Origin: Helicobacter sp.
GTDB lineage: Bacteria; Campylobacterota; Campylobacteria; Campylobacterales; Helicobacteraceae
Direction: 5' to 3'
Assembly (NCBI RefSeq): GCF_017502485.1
Contig: NZ_JAFVUX010000016.1
Coordinates: 22,668 to 86,667 of the forward strand
Length of the DNA: 64,000 bases
Positions 28,569-38,634 of the stretch are shown here, piece after piece. Under the pieces are notes generated by a model that saw nothing but the letters and a program-made list of their open reading frames with translations, did no database searches and was not told the DNA's origin. The translations under genes and the position numbers were made by a program. How positions within the stretch are numbered: the stretch's first letter is position 1; each line of letters begins with the position of its first letter.

Positions 28569-29498
28569 TTACATAAATAGTGAATTAACGCTTTCATTGT
28601 GGTAGATTCTACGCACAACTTCAGCAAACAATGGCGCAACATTAAGCACGGTGATTTTTTTGCACGCTTTGCACAAGGGGATAGAATTGCTCACAATCAC
28701 TTCATCAAGTACGCTCTCTTCTATGCGCTCGATTGCTGGACCACTTAAAATCGCGTGCGTGCCTAGAGCCATCACAGAAGTAGCACCTTTATCTTTTAGA
28801 GCCTGTGCTGCTTTGCACATAGTCCCAGCAGTGTCGATCATATCATCGACTAAAATCACATCTTTACCTTGCACATCACCGATAACATTCATCACTTCAC
28901 TCTCATTTGCCCGTTCTCTACGCTTATCGACAATAACCAAATCAAATCCAAGCTTTTGCCCAAAATACCTAGCCCTAGCCACTCCGCCAATATCTGGACT
29001 AGCGATAATGGGATTTGGGAGCTTTTTACTACGGATATGATCTTGAAAAATAATTGAGCCATAAAGATTATCTACTGGAATATCAAAAAAGCCTTGAATC
29101 TGCCCCGCGTGTAAATCCATAGTAATGACACGATCAATGCCCGCGTTTTGGATAAGGTTTGCCACAAGCTTGGCAGTGATTGGCACGCGTGGAGCAACTT
29201 TCCTATCTTGGCGCGCATAGCCAAAGTAAGGGATGATAGCAGTGATAGAGTTAGCAGAGCTACGCTTAAAGGCATCACTCATAATGAGCAACTCCATAAG
29301 GTTGTCATTAGTTGGCATACAAGTAGGCTGTATGATGAATACATCTTTCCCGCGCACAGATTCTTGGATTTGCACGCCTATTTCACCATCGCTAAAACGA
29401 TTAATCATAATCTTGCTGAGCACTACATCTAAATGCTTGGCGAATTCCTGCCCAAACTCCTTATGTGCATTTCCACTAAATACCCTAAAACCTCGCAT
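28569..29498 (-). CDS. prs: Ribose-phosphate pyrophosphokinase
   Basis: Makes PRPP for purine, pyrimidine, NAD and histidine synthesis. 309 aa starting MRGFRVFSGNAH, with FSDGEIGVQI, PYFGYARQDRK, TMDLHAGQIQGFF, VDKRRERAN and the PRPP-binding loop VILVDDMIDTAGT. ATG 29498 follows AGGAG by 5 nt. Adjacent to hisZ-like and purA, both in PRPP- or purine-linked metabolism. Confidence 0.97.
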   Translation of the reverse strand: MRGFRVFSGNAHKEFGQEFAKHLDVVLSKIMINRFSDGEIGVQIQESVRGKDVFIIQPTCMPTNDNLMELLIMSDAFKRSSANSITAIIPYFGYARQDRKVAPRVPITAKLVANLIQNAGIDRVITMDLHAGQIQGFFDIPVDNLYGSIIFQDHIRSKKLPNPIIASPDIGGVARARYFGQKLGFDLVIVDKRRERANESEVMNVIGDVQGKDVILVDDMIDTAGTMCKAAQALKDKGATSVMALGTHAILSGPAIERIEESVLDEVIVSNSIPLCKACKKITVLNVAPLFAEVVRRIYHNESVNSLFM

Positions 29499-29536
29499 AC
29501 TCACTCCTAGTTGATCTTCTAGCTTTATGGGCTGGA

Positions 29537-31150
29537 TTATAGCACATTTTCCATTGCTTCATTTATGGCTTTAAGCCTACATTCTAGCTCATTTTCTTTA
29601 TCAAAACTTGCACATTGTGCTAAGGCTTTTTGCATTTGTTGATCGCATAAGTTAGATTCTGTGATGATATATTCCCCAAGTGTCAAAAGCCCATATCTTG
29701 TATCGCCATCACCCTTTTTCTCCATAGAGCAAAGATTTTGGCGCGCTTTGACGGGTAGCAAAAGCGGGTGTATCGTGCGTAGCGACTTCTCTAAGCGATT
29801 ATGTGCCACTAGCTCTGGCGGAGCATCTCTATGGAATCTAAAAAGCTTTTCTTCTCTATGTGCTTCATCACGCACACAGCCTAGAATCTCGCCCTTATGC
29901 TGGATGAAAAATAGTGAAGCGATCCGCCCGCCAATGACCATACTCGGATGGCTTAGAAGAATGTCTGCTTGCAAGGTATTAGGATCTAGCACAAAAGCTT
30001 CATAAAATAGTAACCCTTGTGTAACCATCGTATGCGTGCGCGCAAGTGGCACCCTGTACCCATCATTAAACACATCAAAATACCCTAGATATTCCACTAG
30101 CTCATCATTTTGAACAATGTCTTTTTGCCATTGTGTCAAAGCTCTCTTACTAGAATCCACCCCATAGCCCGCGCGCGCTAAATCACTAGCTAAGTGCTCC
30201 TGCCTATTTGTATCAAGTAGCTCTGCTGCATACAAGCAAATTTTAGGGCGATTTTTTTCCTCATACACTAAGGTGGCATAGCGTGGTAAGTCCTGCGTGG
30301 TTATGGGGCTTTGCACTAGGTAGATTCTACTGCCTGCGATGATATAAAGCTTTTCATCAAATGGCAATAGCAAAGGTTCATCGATAAAAGGCGGTAAGCA
30401 AAGCACAAAAGCCTTAGAATCTTGCGTGACAATTCCTACACACCCGCGTGCTCCTTGCGTAAAAGTGCGCACAAAGCTGTGGCTTTGACTATCTAGGGCT
30501 ATAAACAAATTCGAGTGAAGCTGACTTGGATCGCGAAGTAGTGCAGGCAGAATCTGCACAAGGCTAGCAAAGATAGTCTGATCATTTAACAAAACAACAA
30601 GCAAAGGCGCAAGCTGGCTTGGAAGCTTATGTTCATCACCCCCAGCGTGCAAATATGCGCGAATATATGCCACTAAGGTGCGTAGATGGTAGAATCCATT
30701 TAGGCGATACTCCAGCATTGCTAGAGTTAGGTAAATCTCCTTATCATCACGCTTTGTTTGATCACTTCTCATTGCTTGAAATAGCACTGCTTGCGCTTGT
30801 AGCAATGTCTTCCTTGATGCAAGCTCTTTTTCAAAGGCTTTAGCATTAATGCGAAGTATTGTGCTTGGCGCAAATGCTAAAGACTCTGGACTTTTATCGT
30901 GGATAAATGATGCAAAGGGATTGTTAAAACCTTTGGCAAAGCTGCTAAAATCGGGCGCACTAGATTCTAGCTCTTTAGCAGTAGAATCTATAACAATAGG
31001 CGTGGGCGCAGGGGTAAAAAAGCGCGCAAAATCCCTAGCCCCCACAAAGCTAAACACCATATCATTAGAGTCTTTTACATTCTGTGCACCTATGCCTAGC
31101 ACCATGAGCACAGCCCAAGATAGAGCGATCGCAAAAGCAAGCTTACTCAT
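29537..31150 (-). CDS. Unknown envelope-anchored protein
   Basis: 537 aa, not recognised. One N-terminal hydrophobic segment (2-21) looks like a signal anchor; the rest is soluble and probably periplasmic, with four cysteines clustered in the last 60 residues (NLCDQQMQKALAQCASF, LECRLKAI). Residues 40-60 include VIDSTAKELESS, made by an inverted pair of iterated words (30961-30990). The ATG overlaps the mutS2 stop (ATGA), so it is probably cotranslated with mutS2. Confidence 0.6.
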   Translation of the reverse strand: MSKLAFAIALSWAVLMVLGIGAQNVKDSNDMVFSFVGARDFARFFTPAPTPIVIDSTAKELESSAPDFSSFAKGFNNPFASFIHDKSPESLAFAPSTILRINAKAFEKELASRKTLLQAQAVLFQAMRSDQTKRDDKEIYLTLAMLEYRLNGFYHLRTLVAYIRAYLHAGGDEHKLPSQLAPLLVVLLNDQTIFASLVQILPALLRDPSQLHSNLFIALDSQSHSFVRTFTQGARGCVGIVTQDSKAFVLCLPPFIDEPLLLPFDEKLYIIAGSRIYLVQSPITTQDLPRYATLVYEEKNRPKICLYAAELLDTNRQEHLASDLARAGYGVDSSKRALTQWQKDIVQNDELVEYLGYFDVFNDGYRVPLARTHTMVTQGLLFYEAFVLDPNTLQADILLSHPSMVIGGRIASLFFIQHKGEILGCVRDEAHREEKLFRFHRDAPPELVAHNRLEKSLRTIHPLLLPVKARQNLCSMEKKGDGDTRYGLLTLGEYIITESNLCDQQMQKALAQCASFDKENELECRLKAINEAMENVL

Positions 31151-33717
31151 AGTCTAACTAGCTTCGCGCCATAGCCGCCCATATTTAGTGGGGCATCGCT
31201 AAAAGATACAACTTTAGGGTGATTTTGCAAAAAGTCTTTTACTACCGCTGATAATACTCCTGTACCAATACCGTGGTAAATTAGCACCTCATCAAATCCA
31301 GCAATTAGGCTATCACTAATAAAATCGCCAAGCTTTTCTAATGCTTCTTCTGCGCGCAAACCATGCAAGTCAAGCTTGACACTTGCTTTGTGCGTGTAAG
31401 ACAGGGTTGTTTTTGTAGCATTGTGTGCATTTGTAAGCGTGCTTGCAAGAGTTTTTGAGAGTGGAGCAAGCGTGCTTTTTTCCACCTTTAGGCGCATACC
31501 AGAATCTAGCTCTATTAAACAATGATCCTTTTGAGCGCGCACAATATGCACGCTCTGACTCCCATAGCGCGCCAAATCTCCAGCCTTAAACTCCTTGCGC
31601 ACTTGGTCTTTCTTGAAACTAGAATCTAGCTTGGGCTTGTGGCGCAAAATCTCGTGCGCGCGGTTTAGATTCCTATGTATGTCTTCTTGCGTGTTCGCCT
31701 GCGCTTTTAGGGCTTGCAAGGCATTGTTATAAGTAAATTCTAACTCTCGCTCCCTAGCCTTATATGCCCGCTCTAACTCATAGATTTTCTCACTATAAGT
31801 CTCTTTGGCATTGCGCGCTTTTTGGATACGCTTTTGTAGCTCTTGCGCTTTAGATTCTAGCTCTAGCGTGAGATTGCTACTATGCTCTATAAGGGCATTT
31901 AATCGCTCTTTATCACTGCCATAATGTTCTTTAGCTCGCGCGATAATATGCTTGGGTATGCCAAATTTCTGCGCAATCTCAAAAGCATAACTCTTCCCAA
32001 TGCTGCCGTGCAAAAATGTATAAGTCGCGCTTGATCTCTCCGCATCAAACATCGCTGCTGCTAGCTGGATTCTAGAATCTTGTGCCATAAGGGCAGCTAG
32101 GCGTTTGTGGTGAGTAGTTACTACAAGCTTAGAATGTCTATCAAGCAAAAGCTCTAAAAGCACTTTATACAAGCTAGCTGCCTCATCAGCATCAGTGCCT
32201 AGCTCGATTTCATCAATGCCTAGAAGCAAGTCGTCTTTATCTAGCTGCTGGCTAAACTCTAGCACTCTCCCAGCAAAGGTACTTATATCATCTTTGGAGC
32301 TTTGGGGATTAGAGATAATGGCATAGATATGCTTGTAGTGGGGAATTTTACTTGCGTGGGGGTTGATTTTCATAGGAAGTAAAAGCTTGGCTAAAAATAC
32401 TACGCTTAGGATTGATTTAAGCAGCATTGTCTTACCCCCAGCATTAACTCCTGTAAGTAGTAACAAGCCTTTATCAAAGGTAAGACTTATGGGCTTGGGG
32501 TTTTTTAAAATGGGGTGGCAGAAATCTTGTATAACTATGGCTTTTTGTCCTTTTGGGTGATTTGGCTTGGTTTTTGAGTATTGGCTTTTTGTGAAAAATC
32601 CTGCTACCTGTGGCTTGTTTAGAAGTTCTGCATTTTGGGTAAGCCCCATAGAATTATGCGCTTGCTCGTTTAGAGTTGTTACGCTGTTAGGAGAATCTAG
32701 CTTTTTACTAATTGCATTATTTTTGTCATTGCAAGCAGGCTTGCCTGCGTGGCAATCCATACCAGAATCTAATTTAGATTCTAGCTCTGTTTGCTCGCAA
32801 TGGGAGTGATTTTTTTCTTCTAGGATTCTAAGATTGTGGTATTGCTTTGTCTGATTACCCAAAACCGAATCCTTTGTAGCGACAAACTCTAGCCCTAGAT
32901 CTTTGGCAAACCTAACCCTAGCACAAAGCAAATCCACCAAATCAAACTGCTTATCCAAAAACTGCAAGAATCTAAACTCCCCTAGCATTATCTCACTAAG
33001 TGTAGTGCAAAGCTTTTGGATCTCTAAAGCGTAGAGATCACGCAGCTCTTGTTGCTTATCATAGAGCCTAGCAATCTCATTTGGCAGCACATAGAAGAAG
33101 CCACCTTGCGTACGATCAAGCACAGAGCCCTTAAGCACGCGCGAGTAGCCAGCCTTTAGCAAAAGAGCTTGTGCATCATAGAGCAAGTGGATTTGTTTAT
33201 CGACAAGATAGGGGGCTAGATTCTCTCTTACTAACAAGGTATTAAGGGACTGCTTAATGGAGTCTTGCGTGCTAAAAATCTGCGTGCGCAGGTTATCAAT
33301 ATGGCTAAACCGACCTGCTTCTATCTCGCCTTTTTCATCAAAAATACAGAGTGCTTCACGCAAGTTAGCGGGGATAATGATCTTTGCCACAATGGTGTGG
33401 AGCTTGGATTCTGGGAGTGGGGCTAGGGCATTTTGTAGTGCCGTGAAAAACTCCAGCTCTCTAGCAAAACCCCAAATATCCTGCAAGCTTAGAGTGGCAC
33501 GCTTTTTCAAACGCAAAAACGCGTGGGAGAAATTCTCAAGTGCTGGTAAAGTTGGCAGAGACATAGAATCCATCTCGCGCAACACTGCGTGGTAGAAATT
33601 CTTATCTCCTTGTAGATAGATGGGCTTAGGGCGTGCTAGATAGGTGCTAAAATGTGTGAGAAAATCATCTAAATCAAGGCTACTCACTAGCTGTAAATCT
33701 GCTTGAGAAACTAGCAT
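31147..33717 (-). CDS. mutS2: MutS2 with an in-frame repeat-derived insertion
   Basis: MutS2-family DNA-binding ATPase, linked to suppression of recombination and to ribosome rescue. 856 aa: N-terminal core/clamp region, ATPase domain (Walker A TGVNAGGKTM, ELGTDADEAA with Walker B nearby, VVTTHHKRLA), a coiled-coil region, and a C-terminal Smr nuclease domain (KLDLHGLRAEEA, IYHGIGTGVL). Residues about 282-385 are foreign to the family: a polar, cysteine-bearing segment encoded by a composite repeat that is also present in the TIGR02757 gene. Without it the length would fit the ~760 aa I recall for H. pylori MutS2. Confidence 0.92.
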   Translation of the reverse strand: MLVSQADLQLVSSLDLDDFLTHFSTYLARPKPIYLQGDKNFYHAVLREMDSMSLPTLPALENFSHAFLRLKKRATLSLQDIWGFARELEFFTALQNALAPLPESKLHTIVAKIIIPANLREALCIFDEKGEIEAGRFSHIDNLRTQIFSTQDSIKQSLNTLLVRENLAPYLVDKQIHLLYDAQALLLKAGYSRVLKGSVLDRTQGGFFYVLPNEIARLYDKQQELRDLYALEIQKLCTTLSEIMLGEFRFLQFLDKQFDLVDLLCARVRFAKDLGLEFVATKDSVLGNQTKQYHNLRILEEKNHSHCEQTELESKLDSGMDCHAGKPACNDKNNAISKKLDSPNSVTTLNEQAHNSMGLTQNAELLNKPQVAGFFTKSQYSKTKPNHPKGQKAIVIQDFCHPILKNPKPISLTFDKGLLLLTGVNAGGKTMLLKSILSVVFLAKLLLPMKINPHASKIPHYKHIYAIISNPQSSKDDISTFAGRVLEFSQQLDKDDLLLGIDEIELGTDADEAASLYKVLLELLLDRHSKLVVTTHHKRLAALMAQDSRIQLAAAMFDAERSSATYTFLHGSIGKSYAFEIAQKFGIPKHIIARAKEHYGSDKERLNALIEHSSNLTLELESKAQELQKRIQKARNAKETYSEKIYELERAYKARERELEFTYNNALQALKAQANTQEDIHRNLNRAHEILRHKPKLDSSFKKDQVRKEFKAGDLARYGSQSVHIVRAQKDHCLIELDSGMRLKVEKSTLAPLSKTLASTLTNAHNATKTTLSYTHKASVKLDLHGLRAEEALEKLGDFISDSLIAGFDEVLIYHGIGTGVLSAVVKDFLQNHPKVVSFSDAPLNMGGYGAKLVRL
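32725..32872 (-). repeat. Composite coding repeat inside mutS2 (copy A)
   Basis: In plus-strand order: hairpin core 32725-32761 (ATTGC..GCAGGC-TT-GCCTGC..GCAAT, flanked by GTC and CCATA); an inverted pair of words 32764-32782; GATTCTAGCTCTGTTTGCTCGC at 32777-32798; GGATTCTA near 32823; and ACCCAAAACCGAATCC ending at 32872. The same blocks in the same order occur at 46174-46424. The coding product includes DSVLG, YHNLRILEE and EQTELESK. Confidence 0.85.
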
Positions 33718-33962
33718 TTAACCCACTTTGTGTGCTTTGTGGCTTGAAATAACTTAGCTAGCCACAGGCTTTTTACCAAAAAATCCCGCATCAAACCAAA
33801 GATAACATTTTCAAGGTTGCGCACTTGCGCGCGACCATTGATTTGATTGTATGTTGCTTGCGCAAAATCTACAGATTGCCATACCCCTGCTTTCGCAGTG
33901 TTTTGCAATGACGAATAAGGACTAGAATCTAGTTCAAAAGCTAAATCTCTACACTTACTCAC
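33711..33962 (-). CDS. Small unknown protein carrying a repeat core
   Basis: 83 aa, not recognised. It overlaps recJ by 4 nt and mutS2 by 7 nt, which supports a real translated gene in this operon. Residues 10-30 (ELDSSPYSSLQNTAKAGVWQ) are encoded by an iterated word plus the hairpin core found in mutS2 and the TIGR02757 gene. The remaining ~45 residues (INGRAQVRNLENVIFGLMRD onward) look like an ordinary helical protein and may be the original small gene. Confidence 0.6.
   Translation of the reverse strand: MSKCRDLAFELDSSPYSSLQNTAKAGVWQSVDFAQATYNQINGRAQVRNLENVIFGLMRDFLVKSLWLAKLFQATKHTKWVKC
33873..33932 (-). repeat. Palindromic repeat core plus word (copy C)
   Basis: ATTGC (33875-33879) and GCAAT (33905-33909) form the outer stem, CTGC/GCAG (33887-33890, 33895-33898) the inner stem. 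An iterated word, CTAGAATCTAG, follows at 33922-33932 with the same spacing as in the TIGR02757 copy. Confidence 0.75.
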
Positions 33963-35608
33963 CCTATCCTCTCCGCTTCTTGTAGCACCATTATAGGCTT
34001 CCCACTATATGAATCCATCTGCATAGTAAAACTCGCTAGAATCCAATCTCTCGCCTCAAACTTCTGTTCGCAAAAAAAGTAAATCCCCCCAATATCCGTG
34101 CCAAAAAAGCTAAATTTCCTATGCTGCTTAATGGATTGGATCTGGCGGATTTGCAACCTAGCCTGAAGAATTGGCTTAGGATTCCCCTGCCCATAAGGCT
34201 CAAACTCCTGCAATAGTGCAAAAAGCTCTTCATTAATATCACTTACATCAATGAGTAAAGCTCCCAGCTCTTCTTGCGTAGTTTGGCACTTAGGCAACAC
34301 GCTAAGGCTATCTAAATATGCGCATAGTTCATCAAAGCTAGCAATCTCCACACTAAGCCCAGCTGCCTTGCTATGCCCACCAAACTCCCCTAGAATCTCA
34401 TTAGCCCCAAGTAGCATACTCATCAAATCCACTTCACCAAATGACCTAGCACTCCCTTTTAGCATAGATTCTAGCCCCGGCTCTTTGGTGCGCGAGAGCA
34501 CAAAGGCTGGTCGCTTATAGAAGTTTGCCATTTGCGCAGCAACAATACCCAACACTCCTTCGTGCCAATCATCTCCGCGCGCGATCACAGCATTTTCATA
34601 CACGATGACACAAGCCTTTGCAGATTCTAGGACAGATTTTGCCGTATCTTTGCGGGCTTGATTGAGTGCTATTAATGCTTGTAGCCCAGAATCTAGCGCG
34701 CTAGCAAGGCTGCACGCTTTAAGACGATGCGCGCGATCATCTTGCGTGAGTGCAGATGAGAAGTTACCAGAATCTAAAAGTAGAAACTCACTTGCTATGC
34801 GCCCTTCCCCCATACGCCCCGCAGCATTAAGCAGTGGAGTAAGTGAAAAAGCAATATCCGTAGCAGTGATATAGCGTGTCTTTAGGTAGGTCTTGAGCTT
34901 TTGCAAGGCTGGATTTTGCGAAGTGGGTAGCTGCTTTAGCCCATAGAGCACGATACATTTGTTGATTTGGGTTAGTGGCATCATATCAGCTATGGTCGCT
35001 AACATCACAAGCTCTAAAAGTGGTACAAGAGATATATTAACCCCTAGAGCGATCTTTAACCCCGCGCAAAAATACCACGCCACAAGCGCGCCACATATTT
35101 CTTTTTGCGGGAAGGTGCAGTCTTTTTGCTGGGGGTTTATGATAAAATCTGCTTCAGGCAAGCTCTCTTTGGGGATATGATGATCAGTAATGATAAGCGT
35201 GATCCCCTGCTGCTTGCAGTAAGCAGCTGCTTCATAGGCGGTTGTGCCATTATCCACGGTGATAACTATATCGCTTGGATTAGCTTCAATGATAGCTTTT
35301 GACACGCCATAGCCGTCGCTAAAGCGACTTGGGATCACATAGCTAATATGCTCATACCCAAGCAAGGCAAAAAATTTCATCATAACCACACTTGCAATCA
35401 CTCCATCAACATCATAATCCCCCACAACTAGAATCTTAGGCTTCTCGCGCATTTTTTGCGCTAGGAAGTGGGAGGCTTGCTCACAGGATTTTAACTGATA
35501 GGGGTGGGGAAGTGTTGATAGCGTGGGGAAGTCCCACTGCTTAGTGCGATTATGCAAAAGAGCGTAAATCTCACCTTTGCTCAATGTCTTATACGCTTGC
35601 TGGGGCAT
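33959..35608 (-). CDS. recJ: Single-stranded-DNA exonuclease RecJ
   Basis: 5'-3' ssDNA exonuclease of the DHH family, used in recombination and repair. 549 aa: VVGDYDVDGVIASVVM (metal-binding Asp residues), VDNGT, TDHHIPKE (DHH), GALVAWYFC, a mid-protein LNAAGRMG, and a C-terminal DHHA1/OB region with GGHSKAAGLSV. Its ATG overlaps the pyrG stop by one base. Confidence 0.95.
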   Translation of the reverse strand: MPQQAYKTLSKGEIYALLHNRTKQWDFPTLSTLPHPYQLKSCEQASHFLAQKMREKPKILVVGDYDVDGVIASVVMMKFFALLGYEHISYVIPSRFSDGYGVSKAIIEANPSDIVITVDNGTTAYEAAAYCKQQGITLIITDHHIPKESLPEADFIINPQQKDCTFPQKEICGALVAWYFCAGLKIALGVNISLVPLLELVMLATIADMMPLTQINKCIVLYGLKQLPTSQNPALQKLKTYLKTRYITATDIAFSLTPLLNAAGRMGEGRIASEFLLLDSGNFSSALTQDDRAHRLKACSLASALDSGLQALIALNQARKDTAKSVLESAKACVIVYENAVIARGDDWHEGVLGIVAAQMANFYKRPAFVLSRTKEPGLESMLKGSARSFGEVDLMSMLLGANEILGEFGGHSKAAGLSVEIASFDELCAYLDSLSVLPKCQTTQEELGALLIDVSDINEELFALLQEFEPYGQGNPKPILQARLQIRQIQSIKQHRKFSFFGTDIGGIYFFCEQKFEARDWILASFTMQMDSYSGKPIMVLQEAERIG

Positions 35609-37254
35609 TATCGGCTCTTTTGAGTTGCACCCTTAGATTCTAGGCTCTTTTTTACAAAAGCTAAGATGATGGGATTTGGTGCTTGCAGGCGCGAAGTAAA
35701 TTCTGGGTGAAACTGCACGCCGATAAAAAACGGGTGCCTCTCTAGCTCAATTGCTTCAATTAGCCCACTTGTGGACTCACCACTTATTTGCATACCATTT
35801 TCTTCCAGCAAAGCTCGGTAGGCTGGGTTAGCTTCGTAGCGGTGGCGGTGGCGTTCTTTGACCACCTTTGCGTGGCTATAGGCTACAGCAATCTTACTCT
35901 GTGGGCGCAGCACACACTCATACTCACCAAGCCGCATAGTCCCACCCATAGGGGACTTGATGGTGCGCACTTGAGATTTACCACACTGATCAATAAAATC
36001 TTCAATCAAGTAAATGAATGGACGGGAAGTATCGGGGGCAAACTCCGTAGAATCCGCATCTTCTATGCCTAGCACATTACGCGCAAACTCGATAATACTT
36101 AGCTGCATCCCCAAGCATATCCCCAAAAATGGCACTTTATGCTCCCTAGCATAGCGAATCGCTAGAATCTTCCCCCCTATACCGCGCGAGCCAAAGCCTC
36201 CGGGTATCAAAATCCCATCAACATCGCCTAGCTCCGCACCTTGCGTATGCTCTAGAGCTTCGCTATCGATCCACTTAATGCACACACGCGTGTCGATATT
36301 TGCCCCTGCGTGGATTAGAGCTTCGGTCAGGGACTTATAAGACTCTTTTAGATGGAGATACTTCCCTACAAAGGCGATTGTAATCTCATCTTTTGGGGAA
36401 ATGATCTTTTTTACCAGCATATCCCACTCGCTCACATCTGGCTTAATGGTAGCAATAGCAAAATGCCTAGCAATGGGCGTTAAAATACCTTCTTTTAAAA
36501 AATTTAGCGGGCATTGATAGATACTCTTAGCATCAAGAGCTTCAATCACGCTATCATCGGCCACATCGCAACTCATCGCAAGCTTTTTTTTCAAATCCTT
36601 GCTTAAGGACTTTTCAGATCGTGCGATGATGATTTGTGGCGTAATCCCTATGCGCCGTAGCTCTTGGACAGAATGCTGTGTGGGCTTAGTTTTTAGCTCG
36701 CCTGCTGCTCTAATGAGCGGGATCAGTGTTACATGAATGCTTAGCACCTGTGTATTTGGCAGCTCGTGCTTAAGCTGGCGCATAGCTTCTAAAAATGGTA
36801 GTCCCTCAATGTCCCCCACCGTGCCACCTAGCTCAATGACTAAGAAGTCATATCCCTTACCCACGGCTTTTATGCGACTTTTAATCTCATCGACAATATG
36901 CGGGACAACCTGGATCGTTTTGCCCAAATAATTGCCCTTACGCTCATTTTCTATGACAGAGAGATAAACCTGCCCTGTGGTGAAATTATTATCCTTGCTA
37001 AGGTTTGTGTTTAAAAATCGCTCATAATGCCCTATATCCAAGTCCGTTTCTGCACCATCAGCTGTTACAAATACTTCTCCGTGCTCTAGCGGACTCATCG
37101 TGCCCGGATCAATATTGATATATGGATCGATTTTTAGGATATTGACTTTGTAGCCACTTTGCTTTAGTAAAGTGGCTAGCGATGAAGATGAAATCCCCTT
37201 GCCCAAAGAACTTAGCACTCCACCTGTAACAAATATGTATTTTGTATTTGACAT
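35608..37254 (-). CDS. pyrG: CTP synthase
   Basis: Aminates UTP to CTP with glutamine and ATP. 548 aa: N-terminal synthetase domain ([41 protein letters not shown]) and a C-terminal class I amidotransferase domain with catalytic Cys in [11 protein letters not shown] and the His/Glu pair in FHPEF. ATG 37254 (AAGGA, 7-nt spacer) is preferred over the adjacent GTG. Confidence 0.97.
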   Translation of the reverse strand: MSNTKYIFVTGGVLSSLGKGISSSSLATLLKQSGYKVNILKIDPYINIDPGTMSPLEHGEVFVTADGAETDLDIGHYERFLNTNLSKDNNFTTGQVYLSVIENERKGNYLGKTIQVVPHIVDEIKSRIKAVGKGYDFLVIELGGTVGDIEGLPFLEAMRQLKHELPNTQVLSIHVTLIPLIRAAGELKTKPTQHSVQELRRIGITPQIIIARSEKSLSKDLKKKLAMSCDVADDSVIEALDAKSIYQCPLNFLKEGILTPIARHFAIATIKPDVSEWDMLVKKIISPKDEITIAFVGKYLHLKESYKSLTEALIHAGANIDTRVCIKWIDSEALEHTQGAELGDVDGILIPGGFGSRGIGGKILAIRYAREHKVPFLGICLGMQLSIIEFARNVLGIEDADSTEFAPDTSRPFIYLIEDFIDQCGKSQVRTIKSPMGGTMRLGEYECVLRPQSKIAVAYSHAKVVKERHRHRYEANPAYRALLEENGMQISGESTSGLIEAIELERHPFFIGVQFHPEFTSRLQAPNPIILAFVKKSLESKGATQKSR

Positions 37255-37435
37255 CACTCAATCCTTGAAATATATTGCGTATGCGCTTGATCGCCTTGTG
37301 GTTATATTTGCAATCCTATACAAAAACCCCTTACAAAGTTATTATGTGTAGATTTAAATTTTTGTTTTACAATAAGTATCTAGATCACAACTAAGCAATT
37401 TTGTGGTTTAGCATTATATGTAAGGATAAGACATC

Positions 37436-38629
37436 ATGATGACTTTCTGCCTTTGTTATGTGCTTTTTCTCACTCTCCCTAGCATTATCATAGACACATT
37501 GCAAATCCGCCACATTAAAGCCTTTGCCAAAAAGCAAGCGGTCATACTCCAGCCTAAAGACTATGCAATCTCTGCAGACTATTCTTTGGCAAACTTGCGC
37601 CTATCGATAATTAGTCATATTTTTGAAGCATTTGTTTTTATCGCGTGGGTGAGCTTTGCGCTTGCTAAGTGGCAGGACTTTTTGGCAGAAGAAGCAACAC
37701 TTGGCTTCATTATATTTGTGCTAGGATTTGTGCTAATTAATGCATTTTTACAGCTCCCATTTAGTGCTTATAAGCAACTGCGACTAGATAAAACCTATGG
37801 ATTCTCCAATGTAACTTGGCAAATCTTTTTTATCGACACACTAAAAATCTTCGCACTCATTGCGGTGTTTGGATTCTTGGTACTATGGCTACTGCTTGTC
37901 ATTATGGACTATGCGTATTGGTGGTTAGCTGGATTTAGCGTGGTATTTTTACTTGTGGTGCTAATCAATGCTCTATATCCCACACTAATCGCACCCATTT
38001 TTAACACTTTTACCCCTCTTAATAACCAAAATCTCCAAGATAAAATCCAAGATCTTATGAACAAAGCCGGTTTTATGGTAAATGAGATTTTTGTAATAGA
38101 TGCAAGCAGGAGAGATGGCAGGCTTAATGCATATTTTGGCGGCTTGGGAAGCGCGAAGCGCGTGGTACTCTTTGACACACTTTTGGAGAAGGTAAGCTCT
38201 GAAGGCTTGCTTACAATCCTAGCACACGAGCTTGGGCATTTTAAACACAAAGACATTTTGGTAAATCTTTTGCTTTCTGGCATAGTGCTATTTGCACTAT
38301 TTTTTGTCGCCGGAAATCTCCCAGCAACATTTTTTGCCGCGCTAGGATTAGAAAATAACCACGCCACATCACTTACAATACTCCTACTTATTGCACCCAT
38401 TGTATCATTCTGGGTGATGCCACTTATTGGCTACTTTAACCGAAAAGCAGAATACCGCGCTGATGCTTATAGCGCGCAGCTCACAAGTGCGCATTGTTTG
38501 AGAGAGGCTCTTATCCGCCTTGTCAATGAAAATAAAACTTTTCCATATTCCCACCCTCTTTATGTGTTTTTCCACTATACTCACCCACCGCTTTTAGATC
38601 GGCTAAGAGCTCTTGATAAGCTTAAGTAA
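37436..38629 (+). CDS. M48-family zinc metalloprotease (Ste24-like)
   Basis: 397-aa membrane protease. Several transmembrane helices flank the active site LAHELGHFKH (HExxH); the third zinc ligand Glu lies in NRKAEYRADAYSA. This matches the CAAX-protease-1/Ste24 branch rather than HtpX. Bacterial substrates are unknown, and there is no prenylation here. AAGGAT lies 8 nt before ATG 37436, with a second ATG directly after it. It is followed by prmC after 5 nt, as I recall for H. pylori (HP0382-HP0381). Confidence 0.88.
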   Translation: MMTFCLCYVLFLTLPSIIIDTLQIRHIKAFAKKQAVILQPKDYAISADYSLANLRLSIISHIFEAFVFIAWVSFALAKWQDFLAEEATLGFIIFVLGFVLINAFLQLPFSAYKQLRLDKTYGFSNVTWQIFFIDTLKIFALIAVFGFLVLWLLLVIMDYAYWWLAGFSVVFLLVVLINALYPTLIAPIFNTFTPLNNQNLQDKIQDLMNKAGFMVNEIFVIDASRRDGRLNAYFGGLGSAKRVVLFDTLLEKVSSEGLLTILAHELGHFKHKDILVNLLLSGIVLFALFFVAGNLPATFFAALGLENNHATSLTILLLIAPIVSFWVMPLIGYFNRKAEYRADAYSAQLTSAHCLREALIRLVNENKTFPYSHPLYVFFHYTHPPLLDRLRALDKLK

Positions 38630-38634
38630 GCACA

